The notes beneath the pieces were generated by a model, which did not search any database, was not told the DNA's origin, and worked only from the letters and a program-made list of their open reading frames with translations. A stretch of 36,942 bases of DNA from an uncultured Lachnospiraceae bacterium. GTDB lineage: Bacteria; Bacillota; Clostridia; Lachnospirales; Lachnospiraceae. Both the position numbers and the translations under genes were made by a program. Positions within the stretch are counted from its first letter, which is position 1, and every line of letters begins with the position of its first letter. Below are positions 14,903 to 24,406 of this stretch, one piece after another. The stretch is taken from NCBI GenBank assembly GCA_946411695.1, contig CAMKEX010000010.1, positions 1-36,942 of the forward strand. The letters run 5' to 3'.

Positions 14903-14955
14903 GAGAAACGGCTTTTTGGTGACTGACAAATTCTTTTCAGGAGCAGAGGATTATT

Positions 14956-15879
14956 ATGGTCAATGCAGTGAACAGCGGTGTCCCGGGAGAACTCAAGCGC
15001 AAGAAGGTGGAGAATGCCGCGGAAAAAGCCCGCAGAGAGAAAAAGGGACATAAATCGAAGAATGCATCGGTGAGCAGCTGGGTGACCGGCGACGCGGAAC
15101 TGAGGATCGGTCTTGTCGTCGTGGGATTTATTGTGGCGCTCGGTATTCTGAGTATTTTTTACACTCCCTTTGATGTATATGAAATGAATACTTCGATCCG
15201 GTCACAGGCGCCTTCCCTGACACACTTTTTCGGCACGGATAATTTCGGGCGCGATGTCTTCAGCCGGGCCATGGTCGGCGCGCGCTTCACGCTTCTGGTA
15301 TCCGTCTCCACAGTCCTGCTGGCGGCAGTGATCAGCATTATACTGGGGCTTGTGTGCGGTTACGCAGGCGGCATGCTGGACGAGATCGTCATGCGCGTCA
15401 TAGATGCCATCAATTCCTTCCCCAGTATCCTGATCGCCCTGGTCATGGTCAGTATCCTCAATTACGGGAAACTCACGATTATTCCGGCTCTGGTGATCAT
15501 GTTCATACCGAGCTTCACGCGAATCGTGCGTACCGGTACACTGCAGTACAAAAATGCTGATTTTGTCCTGAGCAACAAGGTCTTCGGCGATTCGGACGTG
15601 CGGATCCTGTTCGTGCACATCCTGCCCAACATTTATCCCCTGCTGCTCTCCTCCATTGTCATCGGCCTCTCCAACGCCATCCTGGCGGAGTCCAGTATGA
15701 GCTATCTGGGGCTGGGCATTCAGCCTCCGATCCCCAGCTGGGGACGTATGCTCAAAGAGGCCCAGGACATTATCTTCTCGACGCCCTGGGCGGCTCTGGC
15801 GCCGGGACTGATGATCGTCGTCACGATCGTCGGCCTCAACTGCATCGGCGAGGGCATTCGCAAGAAATATCTGAGCTGA
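14956..15879 (+). CDS. Peptide-type ABC transporter permease (DppC/OppC family)
   Basis: The 307-residue membrane protein starts with a 50-residue basic cytoplasmic stretch (ELKRKKVENAAEKARREKK), longer than in many DppC proteins. The first membrane span is IGLVVVGFIVALGILSIFY. Family hallmarks follow: HFFGTDNFGRDVFSRAMVGAR, and LAESSMSYLGLGIQPPIPSW at the EAA-loop end. It pairs with the preceding permease. Its stop codon lies inside the first unit of a short tandem array (15867-15947). Confidence 0.95.
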   Translation: MVNAVNSGVPGELKRKKVENAAEKARREKKGHKSKNASVSSWVTGDAELRIGLVVVGFIVALGILSIFYTPFDVYEMNTSIRSQAPSLTHFFGTDNFGRDVFSRAMVGARFTLLVSVSTVLLAAVISIILGLVCGYAGGMLDEIVMRVIDAINSFPSILIALVMVSILNYGKLTIIPALVIMFIPSFTRIVRTGTLQYKNADFVLSNKVFGDSDVRILFVHILPNIYPLLLSSIVIGLSNAILAESSMSYLGLGIQPPIPSWGRMLKEAQDIIFSTPWAALAPGLMIVVTIVGLNCIGEGIRKKYLS

Positions 15880-15947
15880 GAGCAGACATATGAGTTGAGA
15901 GTAAAATATCCGAGCTGAGAGAAAATATTTGAGCTGAGAGCAAAAAA
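15867..15947 (+). repeat. Tandem repeat of the permease gene 3' end (about 19 bp, 4 units)
   Basis: Units of the form ATATCTGAGCTGAGAG plus AAA start at 15867, 15888, 15906 and 15925. The first includes the stop codon TGA of the permease gene. A further partial copy, GAGAGTAAAGGAATCGGCAG, lies just before the next start codon at 16048 and supplies its ribosome site. Confidence 0.8.
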
Positions 15948-16047
15948 AGGAATCCGCAGGCAGCATCCGGACCGGGTTGAATAAGAGGTCCGCTGGAAAT
16001 GTTTTTTCGGGTACAGGAAGTGTATCTGAGAGTAAAGGAATCGGCAG

Positions 16048-17046
<999 letters not shown>

Positions 17047-17060
17047 GGTTGAACAGATCA

Positions 17061-18047
17061 ATGAACAATAAATGCGAAGAGATCCTGGAAATAGCACATG
17101 TGACCAACCGCTACCGTGACAGCGGCGCAGGCTTTTTTTCAAAATCAAAAATGACCCGCGTCCTCAATGACGTGAGTCTGACGATCCATCGCGATGAAAT
17201 TTTCGGACTGGTGGGAGAGAGCGGATGCGGAAAGTCCACGCTCGGAAAGGCCGTGCTGGGACTGATCCCCTTCGAGGGGCAGATCAGGGTCAACGGAATG
17301 GAATACTCCCGCAAAAGCCGGCTCGAGTTCACCCGCTGTGTGCAGGCGGTTTTTCAGGACCCGCTCAGTTCTCTGAATCCCAGACGGACGATCGCCGCGA
17401 CCCTGGAAGAGCCGCTTCTGGCGCACGGAATCGGCACGCCCCAGTCCCGCCGCGAAAAGGCCATCGAGATGCTGGAGCTGGTCGGGCTGGACGGAACCTA
17501 TGCCGACCGTCTTCCCCGGGAGCTCTCGGGCGGACAGCGCCAGCGTGTCTGTATCGGTGCCGCCCTCATGATCGACCCGGAACTGGTCATCGCGGACGAG
17601 GCGACCAGCGCGCTGGACGTGTCCGTGGGAGCGCAGATCCTCAATCTCTTCCAGGAGATCCACGACCGCAAGGACTTTGCCATGCTCTTCATCTCCCACA
17701 ATCTGAACGTGGTCTATTATCTGTGCGACCGCATTGCGGTCATGTACCGCGGCAGCATCGTGGAGATGGGAGACGCGGAGAGTCTCTATAACTCCCCCAT
17801 GCATCCCTACACCAGGACCCTTCTGTCCGCTATCCCCGAGATCGAAGAGGGGGACACCCTGAGCCGGTACGGATATGAGGAGACACGAAGAGAGGCGGTA
17901 GAGGGCGGCTGTGATTTCTATCACAGATGTCCTTTTGCAACGGAAGAGTGCAGAAAACGGCCTGACCTGACCGATGTGCTGCCGCCGGAAAGCGGCGCGC
18001 AGAAAGGGCGGGAGCACTTTGTCCGCTGCTGGAATCCGGTCCTGTGA
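17061..18047 (+). CDS. Peptide-type ABC transporter ATP-binding protein (DppF/OppF family)
   Basis: About 328 residues: Walker A GESGCGKSTL, signature LSGGQRQRVCIG, Walker B LVIADEATSALD and the C-terminal extension DFYHRCPFATEECRKRPD ending near FVRCWNP. An N-terminal segment (SGAGFFSKSKMTRVLNDVSL) is typical of the F-type subunit. The ORF track uses TTG at 17049; I prefer the ATG at 17061, since GAGG lies 12 nt upstream, a rather long but workable spacing. It overlaps the previous gene region closely and ends the operon, convergent with an AraC-type gene 44 bp away. Confidence 0.94.
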   Translation: MNNKCEEILEIAHVTNRYRDSGAGFFSKSKMTRVLNDVSLTIHRDEIFGLVGESGCGKSTLGKAVLGLIPFEGQIRVNGMEYSRKSRLEFTRCVQAVFQDPLSSLNPRRTIAATLEEPLLAHGIGTPQSRREKAIEMLELVGLDGTYADRLPRELSGGQRQRVCIGAALMIDPELVIADEATSALDVSVGAQILNLFQEIHDRKDFAMLFISHNLNVVYYLCDRIAVMYRGSIVEMGDAESLYNSPMHPYTRTLLSAIPEIEEGDTLSRYGYEETRREAVEGGCDFYHRCPFATEECRKRPDLTDVLPPESGAQKGREHFVRCWNPVL

Positions 18048-18092
18048 TCTCTTCCGGGACATCTCTTCCTGATCCTTCCTCCTGTTTCTCCT
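18040..18092. repeat. Pyrimidine-rich degenerate repeats between convergent genes (about 12 bp)
   Basis: CCTGTGATCTCTTCC, GACATCTCTTCC, TGATCCTTCC and TCCTGTTTCTCC follow one another. The first includes the stop codon of the transporter ATPase gene. Similarity is loose, and low sequence complexity could explain part of it. Confidence 0.4.
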
Positions 18093-18939
18093 AATTCATC
18101 ATGGAAATACGTCTGCGCACCTCCCGGGGTGTCGCACCGTAGATCTCTTTGAACATGCGGTTGAAGAGTTTGTAGTTGGTGAAACCGTGCCGGTCCACGA
18201 TCTCCATGATCGGGGCGTCGGAGGAACACAGGTCGTGATAGATATGGGAGAGACGGACCTGGTTCAGGTGCTTTTTGAAGGGAATGCCTATTTTCTGCGT
18301 GAAGAGGCGGCTGAAATATTCGCTGCTCAGGCCGAAGCGGTCGGAGATCTCCTCCAGGGAGATCGGCTTGTCATAATTTTCGTCGATATAGGAGACGATC
18401 TCGCGGATGCGGCGCTGATCCTTGGACGGTTCAGGCAGATCGCTCCTGTAGAGCTGTATGGAGAAATGGGAGATCAGTTCATACAGGATATGCAGTACCA
18501 GGGATTCGCACTGAATGCGGTATCCGTAAGGATGGTTGGTGTAGTGATCGACCAGCTCCGCCAGTGCATCGCAGAGGGACAGATAGATACTGACGCGGTC
18601 TTCCGTCAGCTCCGTCCGGTCGCAGATGATCTGGAAATTGCGCTGGTTTTCCATAAACGAAGAGATGTATTCCGAATTGATATGGATGACTAACTGTCTG
18701 TAATCTCCTGAACAGCGGTATTCGTGGATCTTGCCCGCATCGACGGCGATGAATTCCCCTGCCACCATGGTGTGCGGAGTTCCCTCCACTGTGATATTCG
18801 CCTCCCCGTCGATCAGATAGGTAATCTCCAGGGCGGAGTGCCAGTGGGCGGGGACATAGGATTCATTTGTCCGGAAATCAATGGTGATGTTCTGGTTGAT
18901 CAGGTCATATTTTGGAATGTATATATTGCTGCCGGGCAT
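18091..18939 (-). CDS. AraC-family transcriptional regulator with cupin sensor domain
   Basis: About 282 residues. The N-terminal cupin-like domain (HWHSALEITYLIDGEANITV, GEFIAVDAGKIHEY) would bind a small ligand. The C-terminal AraC DNA-binding domain has both helix-turn-helix motifs (ISLEEISDRFGLSSEYFSRL and IMEIVDRHGFTNYKLFNRMF). GGAG lies 6 nt before the ATG at 18939 but directly abuts the one at 18945, so I chose the inner start. A good promoter is seen at 18982-19010. It faces the peptide transporter operon tail-to-tail and may regulate it, or the RNA/LRR region upstream; no operator was identified. Confidence 0.92.
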   Translation of the reverse strand: MPGSNIYIPKYDLINQNITIDFRTNESYVPAHWHSALEITYLIDGEANITVEGTPHTMVAGEFIAVDAGKIHEYRCSGDYRQLVIHINSEYISSFMENQRNFQIICDRTELTEDRVSIYLSLCDALAELVDHYTNHPYGYRIQCESLVLHILYELISHFSIQLYRSDLPEPSKDQRRIREIVSYIDENYDKPISLEEISDRFGLSSEYFSRLFTQKIGIPFKKHLNQVRLSHIYHDLCSSDAPIMEIVDRHGFTNYKLFNRMFKEIYGATPREVRRRISMMN

Positions 18940-18981
18940 AGACATCTCCCTCTTCTTTTGGCTGGGCTGCTATCTGCCATC

Positions 18982-19010
18982 ATCTTACCCGAGTGAGGGA
19001 AAAAAAGCAA
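18982..19010 (-). promoter_or_regulatory. Promoter of the AraC-type gene
   Basis: On the minus strand TTGCTT and TAAGAT are 17 bp apart, about 45 bp before the start codon. Confidence 0.6.
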
Positions 19011-19171
19011 ACCCGACAAGGCGGAAAAAACGAACTTCAGGGGAGCTGCAGAGGGTGAGCGGCAGGGCCGGATGCAGAGGCAGGGAAGAGTCACCGAGGG
19101 TCACTGGAGAGGGCCGGAAAGGAAGGGATTTAAGCACAACATCGTAATACAAACGCCATACCGCGGAATAT

Positions 19172-19250
19172 TTTTTTGAAAATGTCAAAAAAGACTAAAT
19201 CTTCGTCAAAATATTATCTATACTACAGGGCCGCATCATGATATTATCAT
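19172..19250. promoter_or_regulatory. AT-rich region with inverted repeats before the candidate RNA
   Basis: TTTTTTGA/TCAAAAAA with a 5-bp spacer (19172-19192) and a 13-bp palindrome ATGATATTATCAT (19238-19250) flank a TATACT hexamer (19219-19224). TATACT could be a -10 box for rightward transcription, but I see no good -35. The dyads could be operator sites, for instance for the AraC-type protein. Bases 19011-19171 hold nothing recognisable. Confidence 0.35.
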
Positions 19251-19470
19251 ATCGTCAGATGACAAACACACGCACTGCAGTAAAGCGTTTTATTTATACC
19301 GCGCAATGCCCGTGACGACAGTCCCGGGATCCGTGCGCAGGACCTTACGGGTCCTGAATTATAATCGGTTAGTGTAGTACGGAAGTACTTGCTAATATAT
19401 TACCCCCCTAAGCATCTTGTAACATCCCTTGAAAAACACCCGGCAGTTTATCCCGCTGCCGGGTGTTTTT
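19231..19470 (+). ncRNA. Candidate structured small RNA (unassigned family)
   Basis: No ORF is credible here, yet the sequence folds into successive helices. GCGCA/TGCGC closes an arm containing CCCG/CGGG. Then come CAGGACC/GGTCCTG, then TTAGTG-AGTAC closed by a GGAA tetraloop against GTACT-TGCTAA, then C-rich single-stranded stretches (ACCCCCCTAAG and ATCCCTTG), and finally a 15-bp-stem terminator. The next gene has a promoter downstream of this terminator, and the gene on the left is divergent. The terminator therefore most simply ends a separate transcript. The 5' end is a guess from a TATACT box. C-rich loops are typical of regulatory RNAs in Bacillota that pair with ribosome sites; a trans-acting role is inference. 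I do not recognise a known RNA family. Confidence 0.55.
19432..19470 (+). terminator. Strong intrinsic terminator of the candidate RNA
   Basis: AAAAACACCCGGCAG pairs perfectly with CTGCCGGGTGTTTTT (15 bp, 9-nt loop). It is symmetrical and could act in both directions, but no gene lies to its right on the minus strand. Confidence 0.9.
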
Positions 19471-19481
19471 CATGTTATGAA

Positions 19482-19510
19482 TTGCCATATGTTTTCCCAG
19501 CCTTTATAAT
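19482..19510 (+). promoter_or_regulatory. Promoter of the LRR/kinase gene pair
   Basis: TTGCCA and a perfect TATAAT are 17 bp apart, 65 bp before the start codon and downstream of the preceding terminator. Confidence 0.7.
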
Positions 19511-19574
19511 GTAAAGATACTGGGCGTAGTGCCGGCAAAAACAAAAAAGGTGCTTTGTACAGGAGGAGGAAAAC

Positions 19575-21251
19575 ATGGCGGTTGATATTCAGTACTGCGG
19601 GTATTGCGGGACGGAACTGACAGACGGAATCAGTGTCTGCCCCAACTGCGGAAGAGATAACAGCGTTCCCATGCTGGGCGTCAGAAAGAGCGATTATTCC
19701 GGGCGCAGAAAAGACGGGGGCGGAAAGAAAAAACGTCCGCCTGAAGAAGCCGAAGAGGAATGGGCTGATCTCGATGACAGCTTTGAGAAAGAGAAACCGG
19801 TCCGAAGACGTAAAAAGAAGAAAAAACCGATAAAAACGGAAGAAGCGGTAAAAACGGAAGAAACGGTAATAATGGAAGAACCGGAGGAGGACCTCATGAC
19901 CTTCCCGGCAGAAGAGGATGACAAGGACGTAGAAGAGAAGCCCCGCAGAAAAAGATCCAAAAAGGAATCCAAAAAAGGATCGGGCATGCTCTCCGTGCTG
20001 ATTCTGGCAGGCGTCGCAGTCGTCCTGCTGATTATTCTGATTCCCAGAATTGCGAAACTCCTGCCGGATCCTTCTCTGAACGGAGGGCCGGCTCCCGCGA
20101 AAGAGCAGGAAGCCGCAAAGGAAAAAGAGAAAGAGAAGGCTCCCGCGGCGCAGACCGGCGAGGACTCCCCCAAACCCGCGGAAACAGATCCCGCAGTTCC
20201 CGCCTGGGAAAACGCGGCGGTGGAAGAGGCCGTCCGCGCAGCGGCAGGCGTTCCGACGGGTCAGCTCACACACAAGGATATCGAGGCGGTCACATATATT
20301 GATTTCTCCAATGCGGGGCTGACGGACCTGTCCGTACTGGAGGAGTTTCCTTCGCTTGTCAGTGTGGATCTGACCGGAAACGGGATCAGCGACCTGACAC
20401 CCGTCTCAAAGCTGACGCAGCTGGAAGGCCTGTGCCTCGATGAAAACAAGATTACCGACCTCATGCCCCTGCGCAATATGACTTCGCTGCAGAGGCTGTA
20501 TCTGAATGACAACCAGATCCAGAATCTCAAGCCGCTCGCCACCCTGACGGGCATGACCCAGCTGTATCTGGACAATAACCAGATCACGGACATCACTCCC
20601 CTGGCCGGCATGAAAGACCTGGGCATCCTCCATCTGGGAGGAAACCGCCTGCAGGACATCAGTACTCTGTCCGGTCTGCAGAACCTGGAGGTCCTGACCC
20701 TCTACAGCGACGGGATCTCCGATCTGGCTCCCCTGGCCGGGCTTGCCAGGATGCACCAGCTCAATCTCTGGGACAATGAGATCGGCGATATCAGTGTGCT
20801 GGCGCAGATGCCGGATCTGTCGCTTCTGATGATCGGCGGCAATCGGGTGAAGGATCTGGGGCCGCTGGCCAATCTGACAGCGATGGAGAACCTGTATCTG
20901 TCGGATAACCTGATCCTGGATATCGGCCCTCTCTCAGGACTTACCAGCCTCAAGGCCCTGGAGCTGCAGAACAATGAGATCCGTGACCTCTCCCCCCTGC
21001 GGGGACATGATGCCCTGGAGTATCTCGATGTGCGCGGCAACCAGATCACGGATTATTCCGTCGTAGAAGCGCTTGGAATCGAGACTCTGTATATGGACGG
21101 AGCAGAGGCGCAGGATGCGGGCGCAGGGCAGGAGATTCCGGCGCAGGAGGCTCCGGCGCAGGAGGTTCCTGCGCAGCCGGAGGCGGAAGCCGGGCCAGAG
21201 ACCGGAACACAAGCCGGGGCAGACAACGGGACGGAAGCCGGACAACAATGA
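19575..21251 (+). CDS. Zinc-ribbon, single-pass membrane protein with leucine-rich repeats
   Basis: The 558-residue protein begins with a zinc ribbon (YCGYCGTEL and CPNCGRD, Cx2C pairs). Next comes a highly charged Lys/Glu region, then one membrane span near 137-158 (MLSVLILAGVAVVLLIILIP). A Glu/Ala linker leads to about twelve 22-residue leucine-rich repeats of the internalin/SDS22 type (for example LYLDNNQITDITPLAGMKDL). An Ala/Pro/Glu/Gly-rich tail closes it. The likely topology is zinc ribbon and charged region inside, LRR domain outside. The start has an excellent AGGAGGAGG site and the gene its own promoter. The kinase gene follows within 80 bp. Ligand and partner are unknown; a cell-surface binding role is inferred from the LRR domain. 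Confidence 0.9.
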   Translation: MAVDIQYCGYCGTELTDGISVCPNCGRDNSVPMLGVRKSDYSGRRKDGGGKKKRPPEEAEEEWADLDDSFEKEKPVRRRKKKKKPIKTEEAVKTEETVIMEEPEEDLMTFPAEEDDKDVEEKPRRKRSKKESKKGSGMLSVLILAGVAVVLLIILIPRIAKLLPDPSLNGGPAPAKEQEAAKEKEKEKAPAAQTGEDSPKPAETDPAVPAWENAAVEEAVRAAAGVPTGQLTHKDIEAVTYIDFSNAGLTDLSVLEEFPSLVSVDLTGNGISDLTPVSKLTQLEGLCLDENKITDLMPLRNMTSLQRLYLNDNQIQNLKPLATLTGMTQLYLDNNQITDITPLAGMKDLGILHLGGNRLQDISTLSGLQNLEVLTLYSDGISDLAPLAGLARMHQLNLWDNEIGDISVLAQMPDLSLLMIGGNRVKDLGPLANLTAMENLYLSDNLILDIGPLSGLTSLKALELQNNEIRDLSPLRGHDALEYLDVRGNQITDYSVVEALGIETLYMDGAEAQDAGAGQEIPAQEAPAQEVPAQPEAEAGPETGTQAGADNGTEAGQQ

Positions 21252-21329
21252 GCTGCCCGGAAGATCCGGGAGGCGGATGTGATGAGCCGCCCCGCGGATA
21301 TGGACGGAACATGGTAAATGAGGTATGAC

Positions 21330-22475
21330 ATGATTGATCCGGCATTTCTTTGTATGGGATGCATGCGGCCTCTGCCGCGCAGGGGGATGGCCTGCACTAT
21401 GTGCGGGTTTGACCCGGAGAGATATTCGCAGGCGAGAAATCCGCGTGTTCTGGCGCCCTATACTCTGCTGGCGGGCCGCTACCTGGTGGGTGCGGTCCTG
21501 GGTGAGGGCGGTTTCGGGATCACTTACATAGGCTGGGATCTCCGCATGCAGTGCCGCATTGCCGTCAAGGAATATTTTCCGCCGGGAATCGCTACGCGGG
21601 ACACTGTCACAGGCATGACCGCGGCAGTGGCGCCCATGACGGGTGAGGCGGGACAGCACTATTCGCTGGGGCTGCGGAGCTTCGAGCGGGAGGGAAGAGC
21701 CCTGGCCCGCTTCCGGGATTTCCCGGGGATCGTATCTGTCAGGGACTTTTTCCGGACCAACCGCACTGCCTACATCATTATGGAATATGTCGCGGGCGTC
21801 AATCTCAAACAGTACCTGTCCGCACGGAAAAAACACGGCGCGGGGCCGGTGCCTGAGCGGGAGATCCTGCAGATGATGAGGCCTGTCCTCAGATCCCTGG
21901 AGAGGGTCCACAGAGAGGGGATCGTCCACCGCGACATAAGCCCGGAAAATATCATCAAGGGGCAGGACGGCAGCATCACACTTATCGATTTCGGGGCGGC
22001 AAGGGCCATCAATGCGGATGATACTGGCTATACGGTCGTCCTCAAGCGCGGCTATGCGCCTCTGGAGCAGTACAGATCACATGGCCGTCAGGGACCGTGG
22101 ACGGATGTATATGCCGTCTGTGCGACAATGTATGAACTTGCATCCGGCATACAGCCGCAGGATGCCATGGACAGGGTCTATGACGACCGGATCCGCCGGC
22201 TGTACGGGACCATCCCCGGAATCTCGGAGAAGTTCTCGGATGTGATCGCCCGCGGAATGAGCCTGCAGCAGGAGGAGCGCTACCAGACCATCCACCGGCT
22301 TTACCAGGACCTGTTCCCCGTAAATATGGAGGACGAGAGGGAGGCGGCCCGGGAACCGATCGATCCCTCCAGGCTCTTTTTTACACCTTCGGACCTCACG
22401 GGAGGCCGGGAAACCGCCTCTGCGGAGGAAACCGGGACCGAGCAGCTCTTTCTGACGGCGGCAGGCGACCTGTAG
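21330..22475 (+). CDS. Serine/threonine protein kinase with N-terminal zinc ribbon
   Basis: About 381 residues. Four cysteines (8, 11, 22, 25) form a zinc-ribbon-like motif before the kinase domain. The kinase has the glycine loop LGEGGFGITYIG, the ATP-anchoring Lys80 in IAVKEYF, catalytic HRDISPEN (D202, N207), the metal-binding DFG as LIDFGAAR, and GYAPLEQY. These make it probably active and of the HRDISPEN subgroup common in Clostridia. No membrane span or extracellular sensor follows; the last 60 residues look disordered. The ORF track starts at 21318, but GAGG is 6 nt before the ATG at 21330. It is transcribed with the LRR gene, which suggests a sensor/kinase partnership. Confidence 0.92.
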   Translation: MIDPAFLCMGCMRPLPRRGMACTMCGFDPERYSQARNPRVLAPYTLLAGRYLVGAVLGEGGFGITYIGWDLRMQCRIAVKEYFPPGIATRDTVTGMTAAVAPMTGEAGQHYSLGLRSFEREGRALARFRDFPGIVSVRDFFRTNRTAYIIMEYVAGVNLKQYLSARKKHGAGPVPEREILQMMRPVLRSLERVHREGIVHRDISPENIIKGQDGSITLIDFGAARAINADDTGYTVVLKRGYAPLEQYRSHGRQGPWTDVYAVCATMYELASGIQPQDAMDRVYDDRIRRLYGTIPGISEKFSDVIARGMSLQQEERYQTIHRLYQDLFPVNMEDEREAAREPIDPSRLFFTPSDLTGGRETASAEETGTEQLFLTAAGDL

Positions 22476-22489
22476 ACGCAGGGAAACCA

Positions 22490-22518
22490 TTGAAAAAAGA
22501 GCGCAGATTGATTATGAT
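22490..22518 (+). promoter_or_regulatory. Promoter of the ABC exporter operon
   Basis: TTGAAA and TATGAT are 17 bp apart, leaving a leader of only about 25 nt before the start codon. Confidence 0.65.
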
Positions 22519-22547
22519 AAAATGTATTTCTTTTTTCGGAGTAAGCG

Positions 22548-24344
22548 ATGCTTTTTGTGCGGGGGGCAGTCTCCGGCACAGCGAATGGGTTTTTTATGAT
22601 CAGAACAATATTGTCACAGGTTAAGGAATTCCGCCTGGTCTCCATTCTCACACCGGTCTGCATGATCGGTGAGGTCATCTGCGAGATGATCATCCCCATC
22701 CTGATGGGGCGGATCGTAGACAGGGGTGTTATGGCGGGGGACGTCGGCTTTATCATGCGGACCGGCGCTCTGATGATCATTGTGGCTCTGATGGGGCTTG
22801 CGACCGGCGTGATGGGCGGTTTTTTTGCTGCGCGCGCGGGTGCCGGACTTGCCAGAAATCTGCGCAAGGCCATGCACGATAACATTCAGACCTTTTCTTT
22901 TTCCAATATCGACCATTTTTCCACATCCAGTCTTGTGACAAGGCTGACAACGGATGTGACAAATATCCAGAATGCCTACATGATGATACTGAGGATGGCC
23001 ATGCGCGCTCCCTCGACCATGATCGTGGCAATGATCATGTCCTTCATCATCAGCCCCCGTCTGGCCAGCATCTATTTTATCGCCGTGGCTTTTCTGGCCC
23101 TGTTCATGATTTTCATGATGCGCACGACGACCAGGTACTTCAAGCAGGTCTTTGAGCGCTACGATGCCCTGAACGAGAGTGTGCAGGAGAATGTCTCCGC
23201 GATTCGCGTGGTCAAGGCCTATGTGCGCGAGGACTATGAGAACAGCAAGTTCCGCAGGGCGGCGGAGAATATCTACGAGATGTTCATCCGCGCGGAGATG
23301 CGTGTGGTGAGTATCAGCCCGGTCATGATGGGCGTCGTCTACAGCTGCATCCTCCTGATCAGCTGGTTCGGTGCCAATATGATCGTGTCTGACACACTGA
23401 CCACCGGTAATCTCATGAGCCTGCTGACCTACTGCATGAACATCCTGATGAGCCTGATGATGCTCTCCATGATCTTTATCATGGTCACGATGTCGGAGGC
23501 GAGTGCCAGACGTATTTCCGAAGTCATCAATGAGAAGAGTTCTCTGACAAATCCGGAAAACCCCATTATGGAGGTCCCGGACGGCAGCATCCGCTTTGAG
23601 GATGTTGATTTCTCCTACAGGCCGGGGAGCGCGGAGCCGGTGCTCAAGGATATCGACCTGGACATCCGGTCGGGTGAGAGTATCGGTATTATCGGCGGCA
23701 CGGGCAGCGCCAAATCGAGCCTGGTCAACCTAGTGAGCCGGCTGTATGATGTCACCCAGGGACGCATTCTGGTGGGCGGCCACGACGTCCGCGAATACGA
23801 CATGGATGTCCTTCGCAGGCAGGTGGCTGTAGTACTGCAGAAAAACGTTCTCTTCTCCGGCACCATTTATGAAAATCTGCGGTGGGGCGACGAAAACGCG
23901 ACGGACGAGGAGTGCAGACACGCCTGCGAACTTGCCTGCGCTTCGGAGTTCATTGAAAAAATGCCCGAGGGATACGATACCTATATCGAACAGGGCGGCA
24001 CCAATGTCTCCGGCGGCCAGAAGCAGCGCCTGTGCATTGCCCGCGCCCTCCTGCGGAAACCCAGGATCCTGATCCTGGATGACAGCACCAGCGCCGTGGA
24101 CACAGCTACGGACGCCAAGATCCGGCGCGCCTTCCGGGAGGAGATTCCGGACACCACACGGCTCATCATTGCGCAGCGTATTTCCAGTGTGCAGGATTGC
24201 GACAGGATCATTGTCATGGATAACGGACGGGTCAGCGGATTCGGCACTCACGAGGAACTGCTCAAGTCCAATCTGATCTACAGAGAAGTCTATGAATCCC
24301 AGACAGGAATGGGAGCGGATGCCGACTTTGACAAGCCGGCATGA
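22548..24344 (+). CDS. ABC exporter half-transporter, degenerate-site subunit
   Basis: The 598-residue protein has six membrane helices followed by an ATPase domain. Walker A is GGTGSAKSSL and the signature VSGGQKQRLCIARA. Walker B reads ILILDDSTSAVD, with aspartate where the catalytic glutamate normally stands. That substitution is typical of one partner in heterodimeric exporters such as BmrCD and TM287/288. The next gene supplies the complete site. GGAG lies 6 nt before the ATG at 22548; an alternative ATG at 22596 starts closer to the family N-terminus (MIRTILSQVKEF) but lacks a ribosome site. Drug, lipid or peptide export is possible; substrate unknown. Confidence 0.93.
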   Translation: MLFVRGAVSGTANGFFMIRTILSQVKEFRLVSILTPVCMIGEVICEMIIPILMGRIVDRGVMAGDVGFIMRTGALMIIVALMGLATGVMGGFFAARAGAGLARNLRKAMHDNIQTFSFSNIDHFSTSSLVTRLTTDVTNIQNAYMMILRMAMRAPSTMIVAMIMSFIISPRLASIYFIAVAFLALFMIFMMRTTTRYFKQVFERYDALNESVQENVSAIRVVKAYVREDYENSKFRRAAENIYEMFIRAEMRVVSISPVMMGVVYSCILLISWFGANMIVSDTLTTGNLMSLLTYCMNILMSLMMLSMIFIMVTMSEASARRISEVINEKSSLTNPENPIMEVPDGSIRFEDVDFSYRPGSAEPVLKDIDLDIRSGESIGIIGGTGSAKSSLVNLVSRLYDVTQGRILVGGHDVREYDMDVLRRQVAVVLQKNVLFSGTIYENLRWGDENATDEECRHACELACASEFIEKMPEGYDTYIEQGGTNVSGGQKQRLCIARALLRKPRILILDDSTSAVDTATDAKIRRAFREEIPDTTRLIIAQRISSVQDCDRIIVMDNGRVSGFGTHEELLKSNLIYREVYESQTGMGADADFDKPA

Positions 24345-24366
24345 TGAGTATGACGATCTCCCCGGG

Positions 24367-24392
24367 GCTGCCCCGACGGGCAGCATGGTTTT
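24367..24392 (+). promoter_or_regulatory. Hairpin between the two exporter genes
   Basis: GCTGCCC-CGAC-GGGCAGC is followed by ATGGTTTT, a short T run. It may be a weak attenuator or simply stabilise the upstream mRNA. Confidence 0.4.
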
Positions 24393-24406
24393 AAGAGAGG
24401 GAAGAC

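Noticed and set aside
19432-19470. Riboswitch terminator controlling the LRR gene
   Set aside because: A good promoter lies between this terminator and the LRR gene, so the terminator need not control it. No known aptamer was recognised.
21318-21329. Upstream ATG for the kinase
   Set aside because: It lacks a ribosome site, whereas GAGG is well placed for the ATG at 21330.
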